A stretch of 64,000 nt of DNA, from assembly GCF_003362755.1 (NCBI RefSeq), contig NZ_QKRA01000008.1:1-64000 (forward strand). Direction: 5' to 3'. Under the pieces are notes generated by a model, which saw nothing but the letters and a program-made list of their open reading frames with translations, had not been told where the DNA came from and made no database searches. How positions within the stretch are numbered: position 1 is the stretch's first letter; every line of letters starts with the position of its first letter. The position numbers were made by a program, and so were the translations under genes. This DNA comes from Marinomonas piezotolerans (GTDB lineage Bacteria; Pseudomonadota; Gammaproteobacteria; Pseudomonadales; Marinomonadaceae). Positions 36,928 through 46,937 of this stretch are shown here, piece by piece.

Positions 36928-37911
36928 GTGACTAGGTTGGAATCACTGAGTGCACCACAAAGGAGCGTGGGCTTATCGATAAAAGAGGCATTTGATGCAG
37001 ATTTGCACGCCAGTAATTTGACTAATTGGCAGCAAGAGTACGATCAAACGAGTCGGGGTGGGTTTCATGGAACGATTATCGAACTACCGTTCAATGATTT
37101 GCAAGTGTTCAAAGAGACGACCAGCCGCGCGTTACAACAAAGGTGTGTGGTGTGGCCTGATTCTTTGTGGCTTGGCATTCCTTTGGGCCAGCAAGCAGAA
37201 AGCCGCATAGATGGTTTGTCTGTTGGAGATACGCACATTATGTGCCGCCCTGGGGAGTGTGGCTTTGAATTGACGACACCTGCGCAGTATGAGTTGTTTG
37301 GTGTGGTGGTCAAGCTGCCTATGCTGCTCCGTATCGCCCACATCCACGATATCAATCTAAGATGGTCCGAGCTGACTCAGCATGGGCGCTTAGTATTGCC
37401 AGAAAAGACGCTTTCAGAGGTACGGTTCTTATTGCATCGTTTGTTAAGCTCTAAGCGAATGCAAGGGATGTCTGAGCGTCTAACCCATGACTTGGTCATG
37501 ATGACGTTACTAGAAGTCTTAAAAGTCAATCAGCCTGCACCAGCTCAAACACAGAGCTATTATCATCGTAAACGTATTGTCGACCAAGCTCGCGCGCTCA
37601 TTCATGATAATCCTGATACGCCATTGACGGTTACGGATCTATGCCAAGTGGCCAATGTAAGCCGTCGTACATTGCAATATGCCTTCGAAAGCATTCTGGA
37701 TATAAGCCCCATTCAATATTTAAGAATATCCCGTTTAAACGGTGTTCGGCGTGCTCTGATCTGCGCTAACGGTGGCGTCAATGTCGCGGATATCGCTTCT
37801 GAGTGGGGGTTTTGGCACATGAGTCAGTTTGCGAAAGATTATCGTCTATTGTTTGATGAGCGACCGTCTGCGGCGCTGTCTCAAGTGAGCGCTGGTGATA
37901 TGACGGTTTAA
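36928..37911 (+). CDS. eutR: AraC-family regulator of the eut operon (EutR-like)
   Basis: The protein has an N-terminal sensing domain (about 1-205) and a C-terminal AraC DNA-binding domain (about 225-320; VTDLCQVANVSRRTLQYAFE, SPIQYLRISRLNGVRRAL, VADIASEWGFWHMSQFAKDYR). EutR proteins activate eut genes when ethanolamine and vitamin B12 are present; the divergent position supports this. The GTG at 36928, with GGAGAAG upstream, is chosen over a TTG at 36898. Gene symbol by context and similarity. Confidence 0.82.
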   Translation: MTRLESLSAPQRSVGLSIKEAFDADLHASNLTNWQQEYDQTSRGGFHGTIIELPFNDLQVFKETTSRALQQRCVVWPDSLWLGIPLGQQAESRIDGLSVGDTHIMCRPGECGFELTTPAQYELFGVVVKLPMLLRIAHIHDINLRWSELTQHGRLVLPEKTLSEVRFLLHRLLSSKRMQGMSERLTHDLVMMTLLEVLKVNQPAPAQTQSYYHRKRIVDQARALIHDNPDTPLTVTDLCQVANVSRRTLQYAFESILDISPIQYLRISRLNGVRRALICANGGVNVADIASEWGFWHMSQFAKDYRLLFDERPSAALSQVSAGDMTV

Positions 37912-37966
37912 ATTTAGTGAGACAGTTGTGTTAAACCGGGTGTGAACTAAGCGCTACCCAAGATAT

Positions 37967-38003
37967 GAAAAAACCGCTTGAGAGATGATTATCTCAAGCG
38001 GTT
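37967..38003. terminator. Intrinsic terminator between eutR and the alanine symporter
   Basis: AAACCGCTTGAGA and TCTCAAGCGGTTT form a 13-bp stem. On the minus strand TTTTTT follows, ending the symporter gene; on the plus strand only TTTA follows. Confidence 0.85.
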
Positions 38004-38041
38004 TATACTCATTAGCGCTGGGAAGAGTCTTGTAAGTAAGT

Positions 38042-39541
38042 CTACTTACCTTTTTGCTCTTCTAAGCGTTTTTCCCAAAAGTCCGCACCTTTGATGCCTA
38101 ATGCTTGTGGGTCAAAGGTATACTGATCGACTCCTGCTGCTTTTTGGTCTTCGTAGTCTTTAAGCGCTTTCATGGTTGGACGCGCCATAAAGAAGATCGC
38201 GATGATTCCCACGATGTTCAACCAAGCCATTAAGCCTACACCGACATCTCCTAGGTTCCAGATGTACCCTGCTGTATTAACAGTGCCATATGCCACCATG
38301 AACATGATGAGCAGTTTCACCAGTGTGAGGGGGACATTGATCTTTAATGCGCGGCGTAGGTACGCCACATTGGTTTCAGCAATGTAGTAATACGCTAAGA
38401 TAGTTGTGAATGCGAAGAAGAACAAGGCAATACCGACAAACGCTGAGCCAAAGCCGCCAAAGATGCTTTGAAGCGCCATTTGGGTAAAGGCTGGCGAAGC
38501 AATGATCACATCAGCTGGTACGTTTTGTACAATGAATTGACCATCAGGCAAGGTTCCCTGAACGTTGTATTGTTGTGTGATCAAAATCATAAGCGCTGTT
38601 GCAGTACACACAAATAAGGTATCTACGTATACAGAGAATGCTTGAACTAGCCCTTGTTGCGAAGGGTGTTGTACTTCGGCTGCTGCTGCAGCGTGAGGGC
38701 CTGTACCTTGCCCTGCTTCATTGGAGTACACGCCGCGTTTCACGCCCCAACCGATCGCAGCACCAAAGCCCGCTTGAGCGGTGAACGCGTCAGAGAAAAT
38801 CATGCCAAAGATACCAGGTACTTGATCAATGTTTAAGAAAACAACGATCAACGCCATGATGATGTAGCCCATCGCCATAAAAGGCACGATGATTTGGGTA
38901 AAGTTAGCAATACGCTTAATGCCACCGAAAATGATGAATGCTAACACAACCAAAATGAGTGCAAGCGCTACGAGTTTAGTGGTGCCAACTTCGCCAAACG
39001 AGCTGGAGACAATCGCCCCTTCACCAAAGACTTGAACGACAGCATTACCAACGGAGTTGGCTTGGATGCCGGGCAAAAATATGCCACATGCGATAATAGA
39101 AGCGAAGGCAAATAAAATGCCTAACCACTTCATGCGCAAGCCTTTTTCAAAGTAATACGCTGGCCCACCGCGGTATTGGCCACCATCATTTACTTTGTAA
39201 ATTTGACCAAGGGTTGATTCAGCGTAAGCGGTGCTGGCGCCAAGAAAAGCGACCACCCACATCCAAAACACAGCGCCTGGACCACCAAAACCAATGGCCG
39301 CAGCGACCCCGGCAATATTACCTGTACCAACACGGCCTGAAAGCGAGACCGCTAGAGCTTGGAATGAGGAGATTCCTTTTTCGGATGGCGTCGAGTTAAA
39401 CAGCAAAGACCACATTTCTTTGAAATGGCGGACTTGTGCAAAACGCGTCAGGATAGAGTAGAAAAGACCAGCGCCAAGGCATAAGTAGATAAGTGCTGGA
39501 CTCCAGATGATCCCATTTAAGAAATCAATGAATTCTTGCAT
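38042..39541 (-). CDS. Alanine/glycine:sodium symporter (AGCS family)
   Basis: The 499-residue membrane protein shows the AGCS signature GRVGTGNIAGVAAAIGFGGPG, then FWMWVVAFLGASTAYAESTLGQ and GVKRGVYSNEAGQGTGP. It imports alanine or glycine with sodium. The hydrophilic C-terminal tail (about 470-499) is lysine/glutamate-rich. It is transcribed alone, with a long upstream region of 436 nt. Confidence 0.93.
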   Translation of the reverse strand: MQEFIDFLNGIIWSPALIYLCLGAGLFYSILTRFAQVRHFKEMWSLLFNSTPSEKGISSFQALAVSLSGRVGTGNIAGVAAAIGFGGPGAVFWMWVVAFLGASTAYAESTLGQIYKVNDGGQYRGGPAYYFEKGLRMKWLGILFAFASIIACGIFLPGIQANSVGNAVVQVFGEGAIVSSSFGEVGTTKLVALALILVVLAFIIFGGIKRIANFTQIIVPFMAMGYIIMALIVVFLNIDQVPGIFGMIFSDAFTAQAGFGAAIGWGVKRGVYSNEAGQGTGPHAAAAAEVQHPSQQGLVQAFSVYVDTLFVCTATALMILITQQYNVQGTLPDGQFIVQNVPADVIIASPAFTQMALQSIFGGFGSAFVGIALFFFAFTTILAYYYIAETNVAYLRRALKINVPLTLVKLLIMFMVAYGTVNTAGYIWNLGDVGVGLMAWLNIVGIIAIFFMARPTMKALKDYEDQKAAGVDQYTFDPQALGIKGADFWEKRLEEQKGK

Positions 39542-39977
39542 AACGTTAGTTCTCCGTGATGAGCTTCTGTAGTTATTGTTGTGTTTGTTAATCGCGGGGC
39601 AATTGACGTAACGGTGTCAAATCAATTAGTGCTTCGTAAACGATGAAACAAGCATGAATATGTTAAATAACATGGCCAAATCTAGCATGAATAGGTGTGG
39701 ATAAACATTTTGCTAACAGTGTTAATGTGGCGCTAATTGATTCTATCCTAGCGCTATAGGGCGGCTAATTTCAATGAAGGCAGGACGTTAATTTGCGGTG
39801 AATAGTTCTGTATTCATACCCCTAACGTCAAGATTATAGAGAGCCATGGTATTATTATTTCACATGGGTTAATAAATTGTTGCGATTTTATGTGTTTATT
39901 GCATCCAAAATAAAACATAACATGATGTATCTCCGTTCAACTGGTTTAACTAATAGCCCTATCAGGGGGAGCCTGTC
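39542..39977. other. Intergenic region between the symporter and dioxygenase genes
   Basis: This 436-nt AT-rich divergent region must hold both promoters. I see short symmetric pieces (for example CCATG...CATGG at about 39844-39867) but no convincing operator, RNA gene or small reading frame. Confidence 0.5.
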
Positions 39978-40766
39978 ATGTCTTCTGTCGCGTTTGTTTC
40001 TCATGGGGGTGGCCCAATGCCGATTTTGGGTGACCCAGGCCATTCAGAGCTTGTAAGTACAATGAAAAATCTGGTCGATGAATTGTCCAAGCGACCCTCG
40101 GTAATTGTTGTGGTCAGTGCGCATTGGGAATCTGATGGCATCGAGCTGACCTCTGCAACGGCTCCTCAATTGATTTACGATTATTATGGTTTTCCAGAAG
40201 AATCCTATCAATTTAAGTATCCGGCTCCAGGTGCTCCAGAGTTAGCAAAAACGATCGCGGACCAAATGAACGCGTTAGGTGCTCATGTCACGCTAAATGC
40301 GTCGCGCGGATTCGATCACGGAGTTTTTATACCCTTAATGTTGATGTACCCAGACGCGAATATCCCCGTGTTACAGCTATCTCTTGATCGCTCGTTGGAT
40401 ACTAACCAGCATTGGCAGTTAGGTGAGCACCTTGCCAAAGTGCTACCTGATGACGCACTGTTACTTGGATCAGGATTTACGTTTCATAACATGCGTGCTT
40501 TTTTTAGTCCGCAATCATCGGCGGCGAATACGTCAGCCCATACTTTTCTTCAATGGTTGGATGAAACGGTAACAAGTGAGAAGGTGACGATTGGCGATGC
40601 AAAGCAGCGTTGGAATACATGGGATACCTTAGATGGCGCACGCTATTGCCATCCCCGCGAAGAGCATTTAATCCCGTTAGTTGTGTGTCATGCCGCGGCA
40701 CAACGCCAAGCGAGGGGCATCCCGTTCCGAGCAATGAATGTTGAGGCGCGTCACTATATTTGGTGA
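39978..40766 (+). CDS. DODA-type extradiol ring-opening dioxygenase (YgiD-like)
   Basis: The 262-residue LigB-family protein has metal-ligand histidines in VSHGGGPMP (H9), VSAHWES (H49) and GFDHGVFIP (H114). It resembles E. coli YgiD and plant DOPA dioxygenase, which cleave catechols such as DOPA; the natural bacterial substrate is not established. GGGGAG before the ATG is the ribosome-binding site. A terminator follows 29 nt after the stop. Confidence 0.88.
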   Translation: MSSVAFVSHGGGPMPILGDPGHSELVSTMKNLVDELSKRPSVIVVVSAHWESDGIELTSATAPQLIYDYYGFPEESYQFKYPAPGAPELAKTIADQMNALGAHVTLNASRGFDHGVFIPLMLMYPDANIPVLQLSLDRSLDTNQHWQLGEHLAKVLPDDALLLGSGFTFHNMRAFFSPQSSAANTSAHTFLQWLDETVTSEKVTIGDAKQRWNTWDTLDGARYCHPREEHLIPLVVCHAAAQRQARGIPFRAMNVEARHYIW

Positions 40767-40794
40767 TCGCCTTGAGCGTGATGGCGTATTGATG

Positions 40795-40827
40795 AAGCCT
40801 GCTAATCTTTGGATCAGCAGGCTTTTT
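40795..40827 (+). terminator. Intrinsic terminator of the dioxygenase gene
   Basis: AAGCCTGCT, an 11-nt loop region, and AGCAGGCTTTTTA. Confidence 0.88.
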
Positions 40828-40889
40828 ATTTTGAACTATCTACACGGTAGCAGTCGTATAAAGTGTGTTTATCAAAAATGAGGTGTCCT

Positions 40890-41306
40890 ATGATTCGCTA
40901 CGAAATTGTGAGTATTACGGCCGCTGAAGCGCTCACTGTAAGGCATCAGGTACTTTGGCCAGATAAGCCTCCTTCTTTTTCTATGGTGGTAGGCGATGAC
41001 ACTGCACAGCACTTTGGGATACGCATTGATGGCCAGTTAGTGTGTGTAGCATCGTTATATTTGAGCGAAAGGGCGGCGCGATTGCGCAAATTTGCAACCT
41101 TACCTGCTTTTCAGGGACACGGTATTGGCACACAAATGTTGCAGTACCTGATCGACACCGTTAAACACGACGAGCAACTTGAATGCCTGTGGCTAGATGC
41201 TCGAGAAACTGCATTATCCTTCTATCAGCGTTTTGGCTTTGTTGTTGAGGGTGAGCGCTTTCATAAAGGCGAGATAGCTTACTTTCGGGTGTCCCAGCCA
41301 CTTTAA
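40890..41306 (+). CDS. GNAT-family N-acetyltransferase
   Basis: The 138-residue protein has the GNAT acetyl-CoA loop in FATLPAFQGHGIGTQMLQYL and the C-terminal FYQRFGFVVEGERF. GNAT enzymes transfer acetyl from acetyl-CoA to amines; the acceptor is unknown. GAGGTG before the ATG at 40890 sets the start; an upstream in-frame start at 40863 lacks such a site. Confidence 0.88.
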   Translation: MIRYEIVSITAAEALTVRHQVLWPDKPPSFSMVVGDDTAQHFGIRIDGQLVCVASLYLSERAARLRKFATLPAFQGHGIGTQMLQYLIDTVKHDEQLECLWLDARETALSFYQRFGFVVEGERFHKGEIAYFRVSQPL

Positions 41307-41337
41307 TCAAACCATCCCCTCCATCACTCTGTAGGGT

Positions 41338-41368
41338 TTTGCAATTGGCCGTAGACGGCAACTGCAAA
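41338..41368. other. Imperfect hairpin between the GNAT gene and glgP
   Basis: TTTGCAATTGGCCGT and ACGGCAACTGCAAA form a stem of about 14 bp with one bulge and one weak pair. It has no U-tract; its role is unknown. Confidence 0.4.
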
Positions 41369-41431
41369 GCCGATGCAATATATGAATGATACAGTGATCC
41401 AACATTGCAACCATTCTTAAGGGTGATGACC

Positions 41432-43909
41432 ATGACGCAAAGTAATCAAGAGCTTCTTGCCAGTGACACGGCTTCTTATCATGGATTGAAGGAGGGCATT
41501 TTGTATCACTTGCGTTACACACTCGCACTTAGACCTGAACAGGCGACAAAACGAGATTGGTGGTTGTGCTTATCTATGGCAGTAAAAGATCGTATTGTTG
41601 ATGATATGGTCGACACTCAAGACCGTCATAATCAAGATAACGTGCGACGCTTATATTACCTGTCTATGGAATATTTAATGGGGCGCATGTTGGTCAACAA
41701 TGTGCACAATGTCGGCGTCTTTAATGAGGCGCAACGGGCGCTGGAATCGCTAGGCTTAGAGTGGGATGAAATCTGTGATGTGGAAGTTGACATGGGGCTT
41801 GGAAATGGTGGTCTGGGGCGCTTAGCAGCGTGTTTTCTAGACTCCCTTGCGACCATGGATTTCCCAGCAATAGGCTATGGCATCTACTATGAGTTTGGGT
41901 TGTTTAAACAAGAATTTCAGTACGGTAAGCAGATTGAGCATCCCGACACTTGGATCAATTATGGTACACCATGGGAAATCGTCCGGTCTGAGTATGCGCA
42001 ACCTGTTCAGTACTACGGTCGTGTCGAAGACTCCTATGACAGCTTTGGTAACTATCATCCCAGGTGGGTGGATACGAAAAGTGTGCTAGGGATTCCTCAT
42101 GACATCCCTGTTGCTGGCTACGATACTAAAACCGTGAATTTCCTACGACTCTGGTCCTCGCGCTCGACTGAGGATTTTGATCTCGATGAATTTAATAACG
42201 GTGACTATGTCGAAGCAGTGCGCTCGAAAGCGATTGGTGAAACAATATCTAAGGTTCTTTATCCAAATGATAAAACTGAAAATGGTAAAGAACTGCGCTT
42301 GGTGCAGCAGTATTTCTTTGTCGCCTGTTCTTTAGCCGATATCTTACGGCGGTTTGAGCGTTCAAATGGCTCCAATTGGGATGCCCTTCCTGACAAAGCA
42401 GCCGTTCAGCTCAATGATACTCACCCAACGATCGCTATCGTTGAACTAATGCGTATTTTAGTCGATGACAAACGCCTGCATTGGGATCATGCGTGGGGCT
42501 TAGTGACGCGTATTTTTGCCTACACCAATCATACATTACTTCCAGAGGCGCTTGAAAAGTGGAGTGTCGCTCTATTGAACAAAGTTCTGCCCCGTCACCT
42601 TCAACTTATCTTTGAAATCAACCACCGCTTCATGGTTCAAGTAGAAGCACAATGGCCTGATCGCGATGATATTAAAGCCGATATGTCTATTATCGAAGAA
42701 GGTCCGCATCGGTCTGTGCGCATGGCACATCTTGCTGTCGTTGGGAGTCATACGGTAAACGGCGTTGCTGCGCTTCACTCGCAGTTGCTTAAAAGTGATT
42801 TATTCCCACGTTTTCATGCTTTATATCCGAATAAGTTTACCAATAAAACGAATGGTATTACGCCTCGTCGCTGGCTGTTGAATTGTAATCCTGAATTAAC
42901 GGCTTTATTTGAACAGTATGGGATCGAAAGTGACTGGCCGAAAAACTTAGAGCGCTTACGTAAGCTTGAATCGCTAGCGGATGACCCTGTTTTTCAAGAG
43001 GCGTTCATGGCCGTCAAACACCAGAAAAAGCAAGCTCTAGCGCGAGTGATCTTTGATGAATGTGGTATAGAAGTTGATTCGACCGCGTTATTTGATGTTC
43101 AGATAAAACGCCTACATGAGTACAAACGTCAGCATTTAACCTTATTAAATATTTTGACGATCTATCATCGACTCTTGAACAACCCTGATTTAGACATTGT
43201 GCCGCGAGTGTTCATCTTTGGGGCGAAAGCTGCTCCTGGGTATGCCTTAGCAAAGACGATTATTCATGCAATTAACGCCGTTGCGGATGTGGTAAATAAT
43301 GATGGACGGATTCAAGGCAAGTTGAAGGTAGTATTTTTACCAAACTATCGTGTGTCATTGGCTGCCAAGATCATACCCGCTGCAGACCTTTCGGAGCAGA
43401 TTTCCACAGCAGGAAAAGAAGCTTCAGGCACGGGCAATATGAAGCTGGCGCTCAATGGCGCGCTAACCATTGGAACCTTAGACGGCGCAAACGTCGAAAT
43501 CAGAGAAGAGGTAGGGGAAGAGAATATCTTTATCTTTGGGCTCAGTATCGAAGAAGTTCAAGCGCTTGATCGCCATGGTTATAACCCTCACCAATATTAT
43601 CAACAAGATGAAGAACTGCGTAATGCAATTGATTGGTTGTGCTCTGGGTATTTCTCGCCAAATGAGCCCCATGCCTTCGATGATATTCGTGCGGCTCTGT
43701 TGGAGCATGGTGATCAGTTTAAAGCGATGGCGGACTATCGCACCTATATGGAGTGCCAGCAAAAAGTGGACGCGGTATATCGAGACCCATCGCGCTGGGC
43801 GCGTATGGCGATTCTGAATACGGCGAGAATGGCGAAGTTTTCGTCAGATCGAACCATTCAAGAATATGCACGTGAGATCTGGAATCTGCCTGCGTGTTCG
43901 GTATCGTGA
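41432..43909 (+). CDS. glgP: Glycogen/alpha-glucan phosphorylase
   Basis: The 825-residue PLP enzyme releases glucose-1-phosphate from glycogen or maltodextrin. Conserved segments include [29 protein letters not shown] region ([17 protein letters not shown]), [28 protein letters not shown] and the PLP-lysine loop [15 protein letters not shown]. Length is normal. AAGGG at 41419-41423 favours the ATG at 41432 over those at 41405/41426. No other glycogen gene is in the window. It converges on the GGDEF-EAL gene with only 10 nt between stops. Confidence 0.96.
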   Translation: MTQSNQELLASDTASYHGLKEGILYHLRYTLALRPEQATKRDWWLCLSMAVKDRIVDDMVDTQDRHNQDNVRRLYYLSMEYLMGRMLVNNVHNVGVFNEAQRALESLGLEWDEICDVEVDMGLGNGGLGRLAACFLDSLATMDFPAIGYGIYYEFGLFKQEFQYGKQIEHPDTWINYGTPWEIVRSEYAQPVQYYGRVEDSYDSFGNYHPRWVDTKSVLGIPHDIPVAGYDTKTVNFLRLWSSRSTEDFDLDEFNNGDYVEAVRSKAIGETISKVLYPNDKTENGKELRLVQQYFFVACSLADILRRFERSNGSNWDALPDKAAVQLNDTHPTIAIVELMRILVDDKRLHWDHAWGLVTRIFAYTNHTLLPEALEKWSVALLNKVLPRHLQLIFEINHRFMVQVEAQWPDRDDIKADMSIIEEGPHRSVRMAHLAVVGSHTVNGVAALHSQLLKSDLFPRFHALYPNKFTNKTNGITPRRWLLNCNPELTALFEQYGIESDWPKNLERLRKLESLADDPVFQEAFMAVKHQKKQALARVIFDECGIEVDSTALFDVQIKRLHEYKRQHLTLLNILTIYHRLLNNPDLDIVPRVFIFGAKAAPGYALAKTIIHAINAVADVVNNDGRIQGKLKVVFLPNYRVSLAAKIIPAADLSEQISTAGKEASGTGNMKLALNGALTIGTLDGANVEIREEVGEENIFIFGLSIEEVQALDRHGYNPHQYYQQDEELRNAIDWLCSGYFSPNEPHAFDDIRAALLEHGDQFKAMADYRTYMECQQKVDAVYRDPSRWARMAILNTARMAKFSSDRTIQEYAREIWNLPACSVS

Positions 43910-43919
43910 CGTAGTCAGG

Positions 43920-45956
43920 TTAAACCGTTGACACAAGCTTTAGAAAGCCATTTTGAGCCGTCAGTAATGAATAAAAAGATGCCGCGGGCTGTGGCCGAGA
44001 AAAATAAAAGCCTTGGTAAATTTTGCAGCCATGTTCAGCAAGAATGGCTTCTTGTGCTGATGTTTCTACACCCTCTGCAATGACGGCTAAGCCAAGCTTA
44101 TCAGCAGTTATGAGGATGACCTCTACCAACGATGCATCATTATTGTTGTGCTCTAAGTCACTGATAAATGAGCGATCAATTTTGAGAATGTTGAGAGGTA
44201 GCTGACTGAGATAACGAAGTGATGAGTAGCCCGTACCGAAGTCATCAATGGCAAAGGATATGCCATGCGCCTGCAGAATATTCATCGTTTTGGAAGCGAG
44301 ACTGAAGTTTTCTATCAGTAAATTTTCTGTGATTTCAAACTCTATGTTGACGCCATCAATGGCATGCTGATCCAAAAGCGCTAGCACCCTTGAAGTAAAG
44401 CCGGGTTGCATAAAGTGAGCAGGGCTAATATTGATAGATAATCGCTCAAAACACTCGGGAAGCCCTTTGTTTTGCCACTGGCGCAGTAGCGCTAGGGATC
44501 TATCTAGCACCCATGCTTCCAGCGCATCTATTTGACCAGACTCTTCAGCAATAGAGATAAACTCGATCGGAGATATCAATCCCTTTTCTGGATGCTGCCA
44601 GCGGAGCAATACTTCCGCCCCAATAATAAAATGCTCAGCGGATACTTGGGGTTGCAGCCATATTTGAAGCTCGTCTTTTGCGATGGCCTGATGAAGCCCC
44701 TCTTCAATTTCCCAACGCCAGCGAGCTTGCTGTTGCATACTTTGATCGTAAAACTGGTAATTATTGCGACCTTCTGCTTTGACCCGATATAGAGCCGTAT
44801 CGGCGCGCCTTAATACCTGATTACTACAGTCAGTGGGCTCAGAAAAGGTAGTGATGCCGATGCTGGTAGAGCAGTGAATCGAGTTACGTTCAATTTTGGT
44901 CGGAATGGCGACGGCGTCAATGATCTCCCGAGCGAGGTGTTTTGCTTTTCGGATCGCGGTTTCCTCATCACCTAACTCGGGTAGCAGGAGGACAAATTCG
45001 TCGCCTCCAAAACGTGCGCACAGGCTATGCCGGCCAACTAATTTAGATATTCGCTCAGCGATTTCGACGAGTAACTGATCGCCAACATTGTGACCCAAGG
45101 AGTCGTTAATGGTTTTAAATCGATCAATATCCAAGTACATAACCGCTCCAACGCCGTTATGCTGGTTAGACGTTTCAAGGCTTTTATCGAGTTCCTCCGT
45201 GAGCAGGCGTCGGTTAGCAAGTTGCGTTAACGGATCATAATACGCAAGTGTTAACACTTGCTGTGCGGCGGTATCTTTTTTATGCCAAATCGTGTGGACG
45301 TTACGTACTAAATCTCCGAGTTCATCTTCTTTCTGATAGGGAAGCGAGAGGTTTGTTCCCAGACGTTCAAGTTGTTCAACCCATTGTGATATGCGTTGAA
45401 TTGGCGTGGAGATGAAGCGGTAGAAAATGGCAAACAGGGCGGCACTTAACAACACGGTGGCAAAAAAGCCAGAGATACTTAAAGCTAGCGCGCGATTGGC
45501 TAAACCTTCCGCAACGGTTATGGTGTCTAGTTCTACAATAAGCTTAGCGTTGCTAGGCTTACTGCCATCGCTGATTTTAAGGGAGCGTTGGTACTGTGGC
45601 GGAATATCTAATAAGTAAAAGCTGAAACTTGCGGTCCACGATAATGGCTTTGGTGTATTGTGTGTTGCCGCCATCAAATCGCCAAAATCATCAAAGATGG
45701 TGGCAGCATTAAATAAAGGATCGCTGACCATAAGGTCGGCTACTTCGATTGCTTCTGACACATTAAGGCTGTAAACCGCGCGCTTAATACTAGGTTCGTA
45801 GATCGATAAAGATCGCTCAATGTTTTCAAGCTGTTGAGCTCTAACATTCGTTAAATCGATATAGAATTGGGCAAGTGCAGACAAGCCGCCGATTAGAAAA
45901 GAGGAGATGAGTATAATCTTCGCCTGCTGAAATGCTATCCGACGCCTTAGTTCCAC
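43920..45956 (-). CDS. Membrane GGDEF-EAL c-di-GMP enzyme
   Basis: With the start at the GTG 45956 the protein has 678 residues: TM helix (about 13-33), periplasmic sensor (about 35-155), TM helix (about 158-181), HAMP-like linker, GGDEF domain (motif at 317-321, no RxxD inhibitory site) and EAL domain (EVL at 448-450; DDFGTGYSSL, LKIDRSF, AEGVET all present). GAGAAAGGA after the upstream stop codon supports this GTG. A longer frame from ATG 46022 would overlap the preceding gene by 38 nt. Both enzymatic activities look possible. Confidence 0.9.
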   Translation of the reverse strand: MELRRRIAFQQAKIILISSFLIGGLSALAQFYIDLTNVRAQQLENIERSLSIYEPSIKRAVYSLNVSEAIEVADLMVSDPLFNAATIFDDFGDLMAATHNTPKPLSWTASFSFYLLDIPPQYQRSLKISDGSKPSNAKLIVELDTITVAEGLANRALALSISGFFATVLLSAALFAIFYRFISTPIQRISQWVEQLERLGTNLSLPYQKEDELGDLVRNVHTIWHKKDTAAQQVLTLAYYDPLTQLANRRLLTEELDKSLETSNQHNGVGAVMYLDIDRFKTINDSLGHNVGDQLLVEIAERISKLVGRHSLCARFGGDEFVLLLPELGDEETAIRKAKHLAREIIDAVAIPTKIERNSIHCSTSIGITTFSEPTDCSNQVLRRADTALYRVKAEGRNNYQFYDQSMQQQARWRWEIEEGLHQAIAKDELQIWLQPQVSAEHFIIGAEVLLRWQHPEKGLISPIEFISIAEESGQIDALEAWVLDRSLALLRQWQNKGLPECFERLSINISPAHFMQPGFTSRVLALLDQHAIDGVNIEFEITENLLIENFSLASKTMNILQAHGISFAIDDFGTGYSSLRYLSQLPLNILKIDRSFISDLEHNNNDASLVEVILITADKLGLAVIAEGVETSAQEAILAEHGCKIYQGFYFSRPQPAASFYSLLTAQNGFLKLVSTV

Positions 45957-45984
45957 AGTTAGAATTCCTTTCTCGACTATTTTA

Positions 45985-46731
45985 TTAGAGGTATTTTGCT
46001 CGGATAGCCTGATATGTTCCATCTTGCTTGATCATACGAAGTCCAGTGTTAAACTTTTCCAGTATGGTTCGAGACTCAGGGTACTGTTTACTAAGGCATA
46101 AATACAGCGGCACGCTTGGCTCTGAAGCAATCGGTGTTATTTTTATATCTTTGCGAACACCTAAGTTCTTCGCGTAGTGCAGCGAAGGGTAAGCTGATGC
46201 ATACAATATATCAATGTTTCGATAGCGGATCGCTACAATACCACTTTCTAGTGTCGGCGTGACTTCATGTGGGATAGCTTCCGCTGTTAGTTGTTGCTCC
46301 ATTCCCCAATCTTCGACTGACACAACACTGTAATTTCTGAGGTCTTGCAAATCTTGGATGCCACTGGTGTCTATTTCCTTACGGCTGACTGCGACCCGGG
46401 TGCTGATAGTGAGTTCATCGCTAAAAAGCATATAATGTGAGCGTTCGGGTCGACGAGAACAGGATACGGTGCCCAACGCTGAACCATGTTCCATTGACTT
46501 CATGATTCGTTTCCAAGGTAATAGAGAAAAAGTCGTTTCGATACCGACTTTGGCAAACGCCGCTTGCGTTGTCTCTACGCCTATTCCGTGGATATCTCCT
46601 TCATCTGGGGCAATGATATAAGGTGGGAAGTCAACCACATAGAATTGCAATGTTGAGTCGTCTGCCCAGCTTACCGTGGCAAAAGTTGAGTAGAGTGTTA
46701 GTAGTGTTAAGGATAACGCCCGTATCAACAC
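45985..46731 (-). CDS. Periplasmic amino-acid-type substrate-binding protein
   Basis: The 248-residue protein has a signal peptide (to about residue 23, TVSWA-D) and an SBP_bac_3-like fold (LQFYVVDFPPYIIAPDEGD, GIGVETTQAAFAKVGIETTF, SLLPWKRIMKSMEHGSALGT). No transporter genes accompany it. It is directly upstream of, and 28 nt from, a membrane GGDEF-EAL gene on the same strand, so the pair is almost certainly one operon. A sensory role for that enzyme is plausible. Confidence 0.85.
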   Translation of the reverse strand: MLIRALSLTLLTLYSTFATVSWADDSTLQFYVVDFPPYIIAPDEGDIHGIGVETTQAAFAKVGIETTFSLLPWKRIMKSMEHGSALGTVSCSRRPERSHYMLFSDELTISTRVAVSRKEIDTSGIQDLQDLRNYSVVSVEDWGMEQQLTAEAIPHEVTPTLESGIVAIRYRNIDILYASAYPSLHYAKNLGVRKDIKITPIASEPSVPLYLCLSKQYPESRTILEKFNTGLRMIKQDGTYQAIRAKYL

Positions 46732-46937
46732 AGAACCTCCGCATCGTTATGTGTTCGCAATAATAAACCGATGAATTGACAAGAAATGTTCACAAAGGTT
46801 GAAAATATAACACACATTGCGAGAAACATTAGGGCGTATGTGTTCTTTGTCGCCACTTTTTCATTCTTTTTAATGCCTTCGTTTATTACTCACTGGCACA
46901 TCAGTGGCTGTGAGTAACTTGAGAAAAAGGGAAGCGT

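Noticed and set aside
45957-46022. Upstream ATG for the GGDEF-EAL gene, giving a 38-nt overlap with the binding-protein gene
   Set aside because: A GAGAAAGGA site positioned for the GTG at 45956 and the absence of such a site for 46022 favour the shorter form.
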